A DNA stretch of 64,000 nt from Corallococcus carmarthensis (GTDB lineage Bacteria > Myxococcota > Myxococcia > Myxococcales > Myxococcaceae): NCBI RefSeq assembly GCF_003611695.1, contig NZ_RAWE01000005.1:62001-126000 (forward strand), read 5' to 3'. Within the stretch, counting starts at the first letter, position 1. Every line of letters starts with the position of its first letter. This document shows, one piece after another, positions 38,871-46,644 of this stretch. The notes below the pieces were generated by a model that saw nothing but the letters and a program-made list of their open reading frames with translations, was not told where the DNA came from and did not search any database. The position numbers and the translations under genes are program-made.

Positions 38871-39776
38871 TTAGGAACCGGAGGGGAAGAAGAAGGACAG
38901 GCCCAGCTCGAACATGATCTGGTTGCGGAGGTAGTTGGGCGTGGGGTCCCGGCCCTTCTCCACGTAGATGAGGTCGCGCAGCTCCGTGCGCAGCGTCATC
39001 CACCGGTTGAAGAAGAAGCGCAGGCCGACGCCCACGTTGCCGCCGCCCGTGAGGTACGACTTGCTGCCCGCGATCGGCGCGCCATCAGGCCCCGTCGCCG
39101 GGCCCTTGTACTGGATGACGGATCCGCCCACGACGCCGTACATGTCGAAGTGGACGAACTTCTCCGCCAAGAGCGACAGCTTGCCGTAGATGGGCGCCCA
39201 CTGGACGTCCACGCCGCCCATCAGGCTCATCTGGCCGGGCGCGTACCCGTCCAGCTCTCCCTTGGAGGGCGCGCGGCAGCCTCGGGTGTCTCCGCCCTCG
39301 CCCGGCGTGAAGGTGCAGATCTGCGCGGAGCCCGCCACGGAGTTCAGCGCGTAGCCGCCGCGCAGGCCCACGCCCAGCGTCTCCATGGGGAAGTAGGTGA
39401 CGGTGCCGCCGAAGATGTACTTCTTGTAGAACGCGTCGCGGATGGTGATGGACGCGGACGGGCTGATTTCGAAGCGGCCCTGCTTGAGGAACATGTGGCC
39501 GGACACCGGCCGGATGCGCTCGCGAAGGGGCCCCAGGGCGTCCTTGTCCACCTCGGACACGTCGCCGGCCTCCTCCTCCTGGGAGGAATTGGGCGGGTTC
39601 GAATTCGTCGCGGTCTTCGGAGCCGGGGTCGCCGGGGTGGCGGCGGCCGGAGCGGGCGTGACCGGAGCCGCCGGAGCGGCGGCGGCCGGAGCGGGCGCGG
39701 GGGCCTGGTCGGCGGCGGTGGCGAGCATGGGCACGCCCGCGCACAGGGTCAGGAGCAGACGGAAGGCGGGCTTCAT
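38871..39776 (-). CDS. gltA: Outer-membrane gliding-motility barrel GltA
   Basis: 301 residues: signal peptide, a Pro/Ala linker (residues 23-60), then a beta-barrel from about residue 90 ending MFELGLSFFFPSGS with an aromatic-rich last strand. A paired-cysteine loop (ICTFTPGEGGDTRGCRAP) is visible. Together with the adjacent GltB-type barrel it matches the outer-membrane pair of the Glt machinery for adventurous gliding. The ATG overlaps the gltB stop by 4 nt and gltC follows after 6 nt, so the three form one translational unit. Which barrel is A and which is B relies on recalled gene order. Confidence 0.8.
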   Translation of the reverse strand: MKPAFRLLLTLCAGVPMLATAADQAPAPAPAAAAPAAPVTPAPAAATPATPAPKTATNSNPPNSSQEEEAGDVSEVDKDALGPLRERIRPVSGHMFLKQGRFEISPSASITIRDAFYKKYIFGGTVTYFPMETLGVGLRGGYALNSVAGSAQICTFTPGEGGDTRGCRAPSKGELDGYAPGQMSLMGGVDVQWAPIYGKLSLLAEKFVHFDMYGVVGGSVIQYKGPATGPDGAPIAGSKSYLTGGGNVGVGLRFFFNRWMTLRTELRDLIYVEKGRDPTPNYLRNQIMFELGLSFFFPSGS

Positions 39777-40600
39777 TCGGACTCCCTCCCCGTCGACTTG
39801 AGGGGCAGGAAGATGGAGATGCCCGCGTTGAGGGTCATGACGTTCTGGATGGCGCCCTTGCTGCTGCCCAGGGGCTGGTCCACGTAGGAGGTGTTGATGA
39901 GGGCCACGTTGACGGCCAGGTAGTCCTTGGTGACGAACCGCATGCCCAGGCCCAGGTCGAAGGCCGGGTTGAGGCCGCGGTCCGGCAGCGCGGAGGTCTC
40001 CGTCCTCACCACGCCCATGCCGCCCAGCAGGTAGCCGTCGAAGTGGAGGATGGAGTTGAGGAAGGACACCTTGCCGTAGAGCGGCGCCCACTCCAGGTCG
40101 CCCATGGCGGACCAGTTCGGCACGGAGTTGTAGATCTTGGCGTTGAAGGTGCGCTTCGCCGTGCGGACGTCATCCGACGGGAGCACCTGGATGAGCGAGC
40201 CACGAGCGGAGACGGCCAGCGTGTCCGACAGGTACCAGGCCGCGCGGAGCGAGCCGCCGAACTTCGAATAGAACGGGTCGTTCACGGAGATGCTCACGAA
40301 CGGTGAGATCTCCAGGCGTCCCTTCTTCAGGTACACCTTGCGCTGCACGCTCTTCACCCGGTCGTCCTGGGTGATGTCCGTGAGCGGCATCAGCGCTTCG
40401 ACCGGGATGTCCTTCGCCGGAGAGGCGGTAGGCGGCGACGCGGGGCGGGCTTCCTCGTCCGGCGGCGGCGCGGGGTTTTCTTCGGGAGGCTTGGCCTGGG
40501 CATCCTCGGTCAGATCGAGGCCCATGCCTTCCTGGTTCTGGGCGGGGGCCAACGCAGGCCACATCAGGCTCAGCGCAAGCAGCAGCGTGGGGCGGTTCAA
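39773..40600 (-). CDS. gltB: Outer-membrane gliding-motility barrel GltB
   Basis: 275 residues from TTG 40600, chosen because it gives a good signal peptide (NRPTLLLALSLMWPALAPAQ) with GGAG nine bases upstream; an ATG at 40651 would add 17 residues before it. After the signal comes a GMGLDLTED segment and a Pro-rich linker, then a barrel-like sequence (about 85-275) ending NAGISIFLPL. It shares with GltC the GLDL motif near the mature N terminus. It is the first gene of the leftward glt operon, divergent from gltK; 267 bp between them hold both promoters. Confidence 0.8.
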   Translation of the reverse strand: MNRPTLLLALSLMWPALAPAQNQEGMGLDLTEDAQAKPPEENPAPPPDEEARPASPPTASPAKDIPVEALMPLTDITQDDRVKSVQRKVYLKKGRLEISPFVSISVNDPFYSKFGGSLRAAWYLSDTLAVSARGSLIQVLPSDDVRTAKRTFNAKIYNSVPNWSAMGDLEWAPLYGKVSFLNSILHFDGYLLGGMGVVRTETSALPDRGLNPAFDLGLGMRFVTKDYLAVNVALINTSYVDQPLGSSKGAIQNVMTLNAGISIFLPLKSTGRESE

Positions 40601-40777
40601 GTCCGGGCGCTCCGTGGGGGGAGGGAACGTACTGCCACCGGAAGGCAGCATGACATCAGCCCCGCCATCCTATCGGCCGTATTCCCAACCATCAACCGCC
40701 ACGATGCGCCTGCTTCCTCTGTATTCCTCCCGTATCCCTTCACAATTCCACTGCGCTCGCTCCCCGTGGGTCAGGGG

Positions 40778-40805
40778 TTGGCGCGAAGAAGTGGTGTGCT
40801 ACCGT
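40778..40805 (+). promoter_or_regulatory. Candidate promoter for the lipoprotein gene gltK
   Basis: TTGGCG (40778-40783), a 16-bp spacer and TACCGT (40800-40805). It lies about 62 bp before ATG 40868, which has GAGG nine bases upstream. Moderate match only. Confidence 0.35.
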
Positions 40806-40867
40806 TTCGAGGTTCCGGCGTCCTCCCCCCAGGCGCCCTGGTTCCATCCTTCCTAGAGGTCTCAAAG

Positions 40868-41374
40868 ATGTTCGTGCGATCCGCGCTCTTCCTGTCCGCC
40901 GCCCTGATGCTGGGAGGTTGCGACGTCAAAACCGAGCTGGGCAAGCCGTGCACCCTGGTGCGCAAGGCCACGGCCGAGGAGCAGGAAACCCAGGGCCGCA
41001 AGTTCGTGGAGATCCACGAGAAGGACATCGCCGCGGATCAGGACTTCATCTCCTTCGGTTCGCTGGACTGCGAGGACCTCGTCTGCGTGCGCGACGACCA
41101 GAGCCCCCGCAGCGAGAACCCGGAGGCGTTCGCCCAGGGCTACTGCAGCAAGGAGTGCGTGCAGGGCACCACCACCGGCTGCACCATCACCCGCACCGTG
41201 GACGACGTGGAGGAGGGCCTCAAGGACCGCATGACGTGCCGTCCCCTGCTCCTGGATCAGGACACGCTGGACGCCATCAAGGTCGCCGACGAGGGCTTCT
41301 ACCGGCGCACCTTCGGCGAGAACAACTCGCCCTACTTCTGCGCGGGCGCCACGCCGACCTCCCAGGGCACCTGA
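40868..41374 (+). CDS. gltK: Gliding-motility outer-membrane lipoprotein (GltK/CglC-like)
   Basis: 168-residue lipoprotein with lipobox LGGC at Cys18. The mature chain has paired cysteines (KPCTLVR, DCEDLVCVR, YCSKECVQGTTTGC, TCRPLL, FCAGAT), suggesting disulfides. In M. xanthus a small Cys-rich lipoprotein (GltK, also CglC, MXAN_2538) is encoded divergently from gltB-gltA-gltC, as here; CglC can be transferred between cells. The assignment is by position and type and is not confirmed by a search. Confidence 0.75.
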   Translation: MFVRSALFLSAALMLGGCDVKTELGKPCTLVRKATAEEQETQGRKFVEIHEKDIAADQDFISFGSLDCEDLVCVRDDQSPRSENPEAFAQGYCSKECVQGTTTGCTITRTVDDVEEGLKDRMTCRPLLLDQDTLDAIKVADEGFYRRTFGENNSPYFCAGATPTSQGT

Positions 41375-41400
41375 ACAGCGCACTGAACAGTCGCCTCGCA

Positions 41401-41440
41401 CGAAAGGGTTAGACCTTTTCGCGCACCCCGTTCGTAAAGG
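41401..41440 (+). promoter_or_regulatory. Upstream motif shared with the gene at 45275
   Basis: CGAAAGGGTTAGACC, TTTTCGCGC and a CGTTCG-like end form a 40-bp element 36 bp before ATG 41477. A closely related element lies at 45196-45235 before ATG 45275. The first half is an imperfect inverted repeat (CGAAAGG...CCTTTTCG). Could be a regulator site or promoter. Confidence 0.35.
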
Positions 41441-41476
41441 CAGGGCCCGCGTTTCAAACGCCTTTGGAGCCCTGCC

Positions 41477-42910
41477 ATGAATCGTACGGTCCTGTTCCTC
41501 GCCCTCGCTGGTGGCCTTGCCCTCACCGCGCTGGTGCTGGGCATGCCCCGGGGGGGCGGCCTCCCGCCCACCTCTCACGTGGTCGTGACGACCCCGACGC
41601 CCACCCCGCCCGTCCCGGCGCCGGGGCCGCGGTCGTCCTCCGGCAGCCTCCAGGTGACGAGCCGGCTGTCGCACCCGTACGTGCCGGTGGGTTCGTCCGA
41701 AACGTACGTGACGGTGGACCTCACCGGCGCGGAGGTCCCCGGGGCGAAGCGCAGCCCGGTGAACCTGGCGGTGGTCATCGACCGGTCCGGGTCCATGAGC
41801 GGCTACAAGCTCCAGCAGGCGAAGCAGGCCGCTCGGCACCTGGTGACGCTCCTGCGCGACGAGGACCGGCTGGCCATCGTGCACTACGGCAGTGACGTGA
41901 AGAGCCTGCCGTCCCTGCCGGCCACCGCGGGCAACCGCGAGCGGATGGCCCAGTTCATCGACGGCATCTGGGATGACGGCGGCACGAACATCAGCGCGGG
42001 CCTGTCGGTGGGCCGCACGCAGCTGGCGTCCGCCATGGGGGGCCTGGCCAGCGTGAACCGCCTCATCCTGATGAGCGACGGCCAGCCCACGGAGGGCGTG
42101 TCCGACGAGGAGGGCCTCAAGAACGTGGTGAAGGAGATCCGCGCCTCTGGCATCACGGTGAGCTCCATTGGCGTGGGCACGGACTTCAACGAGGACCTGA
42201 TGCAGGCGTTCGCGGAGTACGGCGCCGGCGCGTACGGCTTCCTGGAGGACGCGAGCAAGCTGTCCACCCTCTTCCAGCGCGACCTGCAGCAGGCCACCAC
42301 CGCGGTGGCGCGCAACGTGGAGCTGTCCTTCGAGCTGCCCCCGGGCACGACGCTGGACGAGGTGCTGGGCTACCGCGCGCACCAGGCCGGCAACACCGTG
42401 CGCGTGGCGCTGCCGGACTTCTCCGCGGGCCAGGTGGAGCGCGTGGTGGCGCGCATCCACGTGACGGGCATCGCGCCGGGCCAGTCCGTGCAGGTGGCGG
42501 GGCTGAAGGTCGCGTACACGGACCTGCTCGTGCAGAAGAACGTGGAGGACCAGTCCATGCTGGCCGCGGTGGCCACCGACGTGCGTGAAGAGATCGTCCA
42601 GCGCCAGGACAAGGAGGCCACGGTGTACGCGGCCCGGGCCCGCAGCGCGCAGAACCTCCAGAAGGCCGCGGAGGCGATGAGCCAGGGCAAGAAGGACGAG
42701 GCCAAGGGCTACCTGTCCCAGAACCAGGCCCTCTTCATGGAGGCGGGCGCGGTGGCGGGCGCGGCGGCGGTGGCGGCGGATCAGGCGGACCAGACCCGCG
42801 CGATGCAGGAATACGACGACGCGGAGACCGAGGAGGCCCAGAAGGCCGCCGTGAAGAACAGCAAGGTGAAGGCGCTCAAGAGCTTCGGGCGCATGGGCTC
42901 GACGTACTGA
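41477..42910 (+). CDS. VWA-domain protein with N-terminal membrane anchor
   Basis: 477 residues. A signal/anchor helix (VLFLALAGGLALTALVLGM) is followed by a Pro/Thr linker and a beta-rich segment, then a von Willebrand factor A domain (about 95-290) with the metal-site motif DRSGSMSG and further GGTNIS and LMSDGQPT segments. This MIDAS is intact, so it should bind a divalent cation. The C-terminal 150 residues are Ala/Gln/Glu-rich helix. Exported placement suggests protein interactions at the inner membrane or periplasm. Similar proteins are annotated only as VWA-containing. It precedes purE by 171 bp with a hairpin at 42940-42958 in between. Confidence 0.87.
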   Translation: MNRTVLFLALAGGLALTALVLGMPRGGGLPPTSHVVVTTPTPTPPVPAPGPRSSSGSLQVTSRLSHPYVPVGSSETYVTVDLTGAEVPGAKRSPVNLAVVIDRSGSMSGYKLQQAKQAARHLVTLLRDEDRLAIVHYGSDVKSLPSLPATAGNRERMAQFIDGIWDDGGTNISAGLSVGRTQLASAMGGLASVNRLILMSDGQPTEGVSDEEGLKNVVKEIRASGITVSSIGVGTDFNEDLMQAFAEYGAGAYGFLEDASKLSTLFQRDLQQATTAVARNVELSFELPPGTTLDEVLGYRAHQAGNTVRVALPDFSAGQVERVVARIHVTGIAPGQSVQVAGLKVAYTDLLVQKNVEDQSMLAAVATDVREEIVQRQDKEATVYAARARSAQNLQKAAEAMSQGKKDEAKGYLSQNQALFMEAGAVAGAAAVAADQADQTRAMQEYDDAETEEAQKAAVKNSKVKALKSFGRMGSTY

Positions 42911-42939
42911 GCCGGGGCTGGAGCGCTGGGGGCGAGCAA

Positions 42940-42958
42940 GGGGGCGACGCCCGCCCCC
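42940..42958 (+). terminator. GC-rich hairpin after the VWA gene
   Basis: GGGGGCG, loop ACGCC, CGCCCCC. It lies 29 bp beyond the stop and lacks a T-tract, so it is only a weak candidate. Confidence 0.3.
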
Positions 42959-42994
42959 CTGCCCGCCCTTCATCGCGACGTCACATCTTCGCGG

Positions 42995-43024
42995 TTGACC
43001 TCCGGAATCGCGTGGCCCTATCTC
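42995..43024 (+). promoter_or_regulatory. Sigma-70-like promoter of purE
   Basis: TTGACC, 18-bp spacer, TATCTC (43019-43024). The start of transcription would fall near 43031, about 50 nt before ATG 43082. No purine riboswitch is evident in that leader. Confidence 0.5.
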
Positions 43025-43081
43025 CGCGTTCTTCCAGGTTTCACCCCCTGGAAGCAGGGCGCACTGGAGGCGCGGACAAGC

Positions 43082-43585
43082 ATGGCGGCGAGCGCGAGCA
43101 CCCCGTGGGTCGGGGTCATCATGGGCGGCAGAAGCGACCTCGAACACCTGCAACCGGCGATCGACATCCTCGCCGAGCTGCGCATCCCGCATGAGGTGCG
43201 CATCGTGTCCGCGCACCGCACCCCGGACTGGATGATGGAGTACGCGTCCACCGCGGAAGGCCGGGGCCTGTCCGTCATCATCGCCGCGGCGGGCGGCGCG
43301 GCCCACCTGCCCGGCATGGTGTCCAGCAAGACGCTGCTGCCGGTGCTGGGCGTGCCCATGCCCACCACGGTGCTGTCCGGCTTCGACGCGCTGCTCTCCA
43401 TCGTGCAGATGCCCAAGGGCGTCCCGGTGGGCACGCAGGCCATTGGCAAGCCGGGGGCCGCCAACGCGGCGCTGCACGCGGCGGCCATCCTGTCGCTGAA
43501 GTACCCGGAGCTGCGCGAGCGGCTGGGCGCCTGGCGCAAGGCCCGCACGGATGAAGTGCTGGCGCAGCGCGAGGTGGCGGGATGA
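43082..43585 (+). CDS. purE: N5-carboxyaminoimidazole ribonucleotide mutase
   Basis: 167 residues. PurE moves the carboxyl group from N5 to C4 of the imidazole ring in purine synthesis. VGVIMGGRSDLEHLQPA and the VSAHRTPDWMMEYA motif with its active-site His and Ser are present, with the C-terminal helices normal. ATG 43082 fits the class I start (MAASASTPWVGVIMGG). It overlaps purK by 4 nt, consistent with the bacterial PurE/PurK pair. Confidence 0.96.
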   Translation: MAASASTPWVGVIMGGRSDLEHLQPAIDILAELRIPHEVRIVSAHRTPDWMMEYASTAEGRGLSVIIAAAGGAAHLPGMVSSKTLLPVLGVPMPTTVLSGFDALLSIVQMPKGVPVGTQAIGKPGAANAALHAAAILSLKYPELRERLGAWRKARTDEVLAQREVAG

Positions 43586-44724
43586 GTGGCCCCATGGTGC
43601 TCCCCGGCGGAACGCTGGGCATCCTGGGCGGAGGCCAGCTGGGGCGCATGATGGCGCTCGCGGCGCGCACGCTGGGCTACCAGGTGCAGGCGTTGGATCC
43701 GGACTCGGCGTGCCCGTCGCGCTCCGTGGTGGACCGCTGCCTCACCGCGTCCTTCTCCGACACGGCGGCGGCGGAGGACCTGGCGCGCTCGTGCGACGTG
43801 GTGACGCTGGAGATTGAAAAGGTGTCGCTGGCCACGCTCAACGCGGTGGCCCGGCACGCGCCCATGCGGCCCGGAGCCACCGTGCTGGAGGTGGTGCAGC
43901 ACCGCGGCCGGCAGAAGGCGTGGCTCGCGAAGGGCGGCTTCCCGCTGGGCCCGTGGCGCGAGGCGAACTCGGAGGCGGAGCTGTCCGCGGCCATCACCGC
44001 GCTGGGCGGCAAGTGCTTCATCAAGTCCAGTGAGGGCGGCTACGACGGACGCGGCCAGTACGAGGTGAAGACGGCCTCCGAGGCGGGCGTCGCGTGGAAG
44101 GAGCTGGGCGAGCGCTCCGTGGTGGTGGAGGCCGCGCTGGACCTGAAGGCGGAGCTGTCCGTGCTGGTGGCGCGTGGGCCGGATGGGCAGCTGGCGGTGT
44201 ATCCGCCCGCGTTCAACCACCACGAGGACCGCATCCTCGCGTGGTCGCTGCTCCCGGGACCGCTGCCGGAGGCCGTGCTGTCGCAGGCGTCGCAGGTGGC
44301 GCGCGACATCACCTCCGGGCTGAAGGTGGAGGGGCTGCTGGTGGTGGAGATGTTCCTGCTGGGTGACGGGTCGCTGCTGGTGAACGAGGTGGCGCCCCGG
44401 CCGCACAACAGCTTCCACTCGACGGAAGTGGCGTGCCTCACCAGCCAGTTCGAGCAGGCCGTGCGCGCGGTGTGCAACCTGCCCCTGGGCTCCGTGGAGG
44501 TGGTGCGCCCCGCGGCCATCGTGAACCTGCTGGGCGACCTGTGGCTGAAGGAAGGCGGGCCCCGGTTCGCGCAGGCGCTGGCGATGCCCGGCGTCCGGCT
44601 GCACCTCTACGGCAAGCGCGACGCGCGCAAGGGGCGCAAGATGGGCCACCTGTCCGCGGTGGGCACCACGCCCGAGGACGCGCTCCAGCGCGTGAAGGCC
44701 GCCGCCACGCTCCTGGGGATGTGA
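43582..44724 (+). CDS. purK: N5-carboxyaminoimidazole ribonucleotide synthase
   Basis: 380-residue ATP-grasp enzyme that makes N5-CAIR from AIR, ATP and bicarbonate, feeding PurE. The N-terminal LGILGGGQLGRMMALAART and LDPDSACPS, and the ATP-grasp elements SSEGGYDGRGQYEVK, VEMFLL and EVAPRPHNSFH, are standard. Normal length. Its ATG lies in the purE stop region (43582). Confidence 0.96.
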   Translation: MSGPMVLPGGTLGILGGGQLGRMMALAARTLGYQVQALDPDSACPSRSVVDRCLTASFSDTAAAEDLARSCDVVTLEIEKVSLATLNAVARHAPMRPGATVLEVVQHRGRQKAWLAKGGFPLGPWREANSEAELSAAITALGGKCFIKSSEGGYDGRGQYEVKTASEAGVAWKELGERSVVVEAALDLKAELSVLVARGPDGQLAVYPPAFNHHEDRILAWSLLPGPLPEAVLSQASQVARDITSGLKVEGLLVVEMFLLGDGSLLVNEVAPRPHNSFHSTEVACLTSQFEQAVRAVCNLPLGSVEVVRPAAIVNLLGDLWLKEGGPRFAQALAMPGVRLHLYGKRDARKGRKMGHLSAVGTTPEDALQRVKAAATLLGM

Positions 44725-44729
44725 CGCCC

Positions 44730-45206
44730 ATGAAGACGAACGCCGCCCGGCTGCTGGACTCGCTCGGCATCGCGTACAGCCTGCGCGACTACGACGTGGA
44801 TCCGGACGACCTGTCCGCGGAGACGGTGGCGGCCAAGGTGGGCATGCCCGCGGAGCAGGTCTTCAAGACGCTGGTGGCCAAGGGCGACCGCACCGGCGTG
44901 TTGATGGCGGTGGTGCCCGGCAACGCGGAGCTGGACCTGAAGGCCCTGGCGCGCCTCTCCGGCGACCGCAAGGTGGACACCGTCCCCCTCAAGGAGCTGC
45001 AGCCGCTCACCGGCTACATCCGGGGCGGCGTCACCGCGCTGGGGGGCAAGAAGGAGTACCCCGTCTTCGTGGACGAGACGCTGGAGCTGTTCGACGCGGT
45101 CGCCGTGTCGGCGGGGGTGCGCGGGACGCAGATCGTCCTCGCCCCGGCGGACTACCTCCGCGTGACGAAGGGAAAGCCGGGACCCATCTCGCGTCCGAAG
45201 GCGTAG
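44730..45206 (+). CDS. ybaK: Cys-tRNA(Pro)/aminoacyl-tRNA deacylase, YbaK type
   Basis: 158 residues of the YbaK/EbsC trans-editing family, which removes Cys from mischarged tRNA(Pro). Segments AARLLDSLGIAYSLRDYDV, VFKTLVAKGDRTGVLMAVVP and TGYIRGGVTALGGKKEYPVF are typical; the Lys in VFKTLV is the conserved catalytic-type lysine of this group. ATG 44730 is 5 nt after the purK stop, so it is part of the pur transcript, an association without an obvious reason. Family assignment is strong; the exact tRNA is inferred. Confidence 0.92.
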   Translation: MKTNAARLLDSLGIAYSLRDYDVDPDDLSAETVAAKVGMPAEQVFKTLVAKGDRTGVLMAVVPGNAELDLKALARLSGDRKVDTVPLKELQPLTGYIRGGVTALGGKKEYPVFVDETLELFDAVAVSAGVRGTQIVLAPADYLRVTKGKPGPISRPKA

Positions 45207-45235
45207 ACCCTTTTCGCGCGCCGAGCGTTCGAAGG
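45196..45235 (+). promoter_or_regulatory. Upstream motif shared with the gene at 41477
   Basis: CGAAGGCGTAGACCC, TTTTCGCGCG and CCGAGCGTTCGAAGG, related to 41401-41440. It spans the ybaK stop and lies 39 bp before ATG 45275. Confidence 0.35.
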
Positions 45236-45274
45236 GACATTCCCGGCCCTTGGGGCCGTTCCCGGGGTGTCCCG

Positions 45275-46507
45275 ATGAATGCCGCCGTGTTGCAATTCCA
45301 CCACCGCGAAGCCTTCGAACACACCGTCACGCGCGCGCTGGCGGCAGGCGCCGGGGCGGGGCTGGTGCAGTGGCTCACCCTGCGCGTGGGCATGCCCATG
45401 CCGCTGACGTGGCTGGTGCCCGCCGCGGTGGTGCTGGCGTGCGCACGCGGCGACCGGTGGGACCGGGGTCTGTTGAGTGGCCTGGGGCTGTTGCTCGTCG
45501 CCCTGCCCTATGGGCTGGGCCTGTCGCCCGCGTGGACGGTGGCCACGAGTGGCGCGGCCGCTGGCGCCCTGCTGGTGCGCTCGCGCCTCAACGACCTGGG
45601 CGAGGAGGGACAGGTCGCGGAGGCCCGCCCCACCCTCGTGCACTACGGCCTGGGCGCCGTGCTGGGCGCGGGGCTCACGCTGGCGGGCGGCGTGGTGGCG
45701 AACATCCTGTCGGTGCGGCTGGCGTCGGTGTCCACGCCCACGCTGCTGGCGGCGTCGGTGGTGGGCGGCATCGTGGGACTCTTCGTGGGGCTGGGCGCCA
45801 TCGCCGCGCACCTGGGCCTGACGGCGGATCCGGTGGAGGCGCGCGCGGAGGAGCTGCTGCCCCAGCTGTCCGGTGACTTCCACACGCTGTCCGAACGCGC
45901 GCTGTCCCTCTACCGCCAATGCGGACAGTCGCTGGCGAAGCTGCCCCGGGAGCCCGCGCGTGAGGAGCTGGCCCGCACGCTGGCGCGCATCACGAAGGGC
46001 GCGGTGGAGCTGGCGTCCGAGTGGGCCGGCGTGGAGGCGCAGCTGGAGGAGCGCGCCGCCGCGGAGTTGCAGGCGGAGCGCGACAGCCTGGAGCGCAGCG
46101 CCCGCGCGAGCACCGACGTGGTGGCGCGCCGGCAGTTGGAGGCCGCGGCGGCGTCGCTGGCGGAAGAGGTGGAGCGGCTGGGGGACATGCGTCAGCGGCG
46201 CGAGCGCATCCTCGCGAGGCTGCGTGCGGAGGTGGCCCTGCTGGAGCGTGCGCGCGTGGCGCTGCTGTCGCTTCGCAGCGGTCAGGCCCAGTTGAAGGCG
46301 GCGGAGCTGGCCTCGATGGCCCGCCGGTTCCGCGCCCTCTCGACCGCCCAGGGAGAGGAAGGACAGGCGATGGACGCGGTCGCGGCCCAGGTCACGTTGA
46401 CCCAGGTGGCGCCGGTGGAAATGGCCCCGATGGCGCCCGTGGATCCGGCTCCGATGTCGTCCGACGACGCCAAGGTGCCGGAAATCCAGCGGATTCGGGG
46501 GGAATAG
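45275..46507 (+). CDS. Membrane protein with long coiled coil
   Basis: 410 residues. The first 180 hold about five or six hydrophobic segments (GLVQWLTLRVGM, MPLTWLVPAAVVLACA, GLLLVALPYGLGL, HYGLGAVLGAGLTLAGG and GGIVGLFVGLGAIAAHLGL). From about residue 190 the chain is charged helix with heptad-like pattern (VEAQLEERAAAELQAERDSL, LAEEVERLGDMRQRRERIL), probably a cytoplasmic coiled coil of some 140 residues, ending in a Pro/Met tail. I do not recognise the family. Confidence 0.75.
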   Translation: MNAAVLQFHHREAFEHTVTRALAAGAGAGLVQWLTLRVGMPMPLTWLVPAAVVLACARGDRWDRGLLSGLGLLLVALPYGLGLSPAWTVATSGAAAGALLVRSRLNDLGEEGQVAEARPTLVHYGLGAVLGAGLTLAGGVVANILSVRLASVSTPTLLAASVVGGIVGLFVGLGAIAAHLGLTADPVEARAEELLPQLSGDFHTLSERALSLYRQCGQSLAKLPREPAREELARTLARITKGAVELASEWAGVEAQLEERAAAELQAERDSLERSARASTDVVARRQLEAAAASLAEEVERLGDMRQRRERILARLRAEVALLERARVALLSLRSGQAQLKAAELASMARRFRALSTAQGEEGQAMDAVAAQVTLTQVAPVEMAPMAPVDPAPMSSDDAKVPEIQRIRGE

Positions 46508-46629
46508 GACCTGGGAAGGCTGTCGGAGCCCTCCCGCCCCGAGCCCGGGATTCCCGGCGGCAAGCGTCCGTTTTCGAGTTTGGACCTGCCGAGTGGTCGG
46601 GGGGGCCTGAAGCTTGCGCCAGAGCGCGG

Positions 46630-46635
46630 TACATT
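46630..46635 (+). promoter_or_regulatory. -10-like TACATT before the EAL gene
   Basis: TACATT ends 9 nt before ATG 46645. A GGGAG lies only 4 nt from the ATG, too close for a standard ribosome-binding site. Possible promoter of a nearly leaderless transcript; no clear -35. Confidence 0.3.
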
Positions 46636-46644
46636 TCGGGAGTC

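Noticed and set aside
35403-39887. 1494-codon rightward frame over the MFS and glt genes
   Set aside because: It spans several clear leftward genes and an intrinsic terminator and shows no domain; an antisense artefact of high GC.
43025-43081. Purine riboswitch before purE
   Set aside because: The leader is only about 50 nt and I see no three-helix junction pattern.
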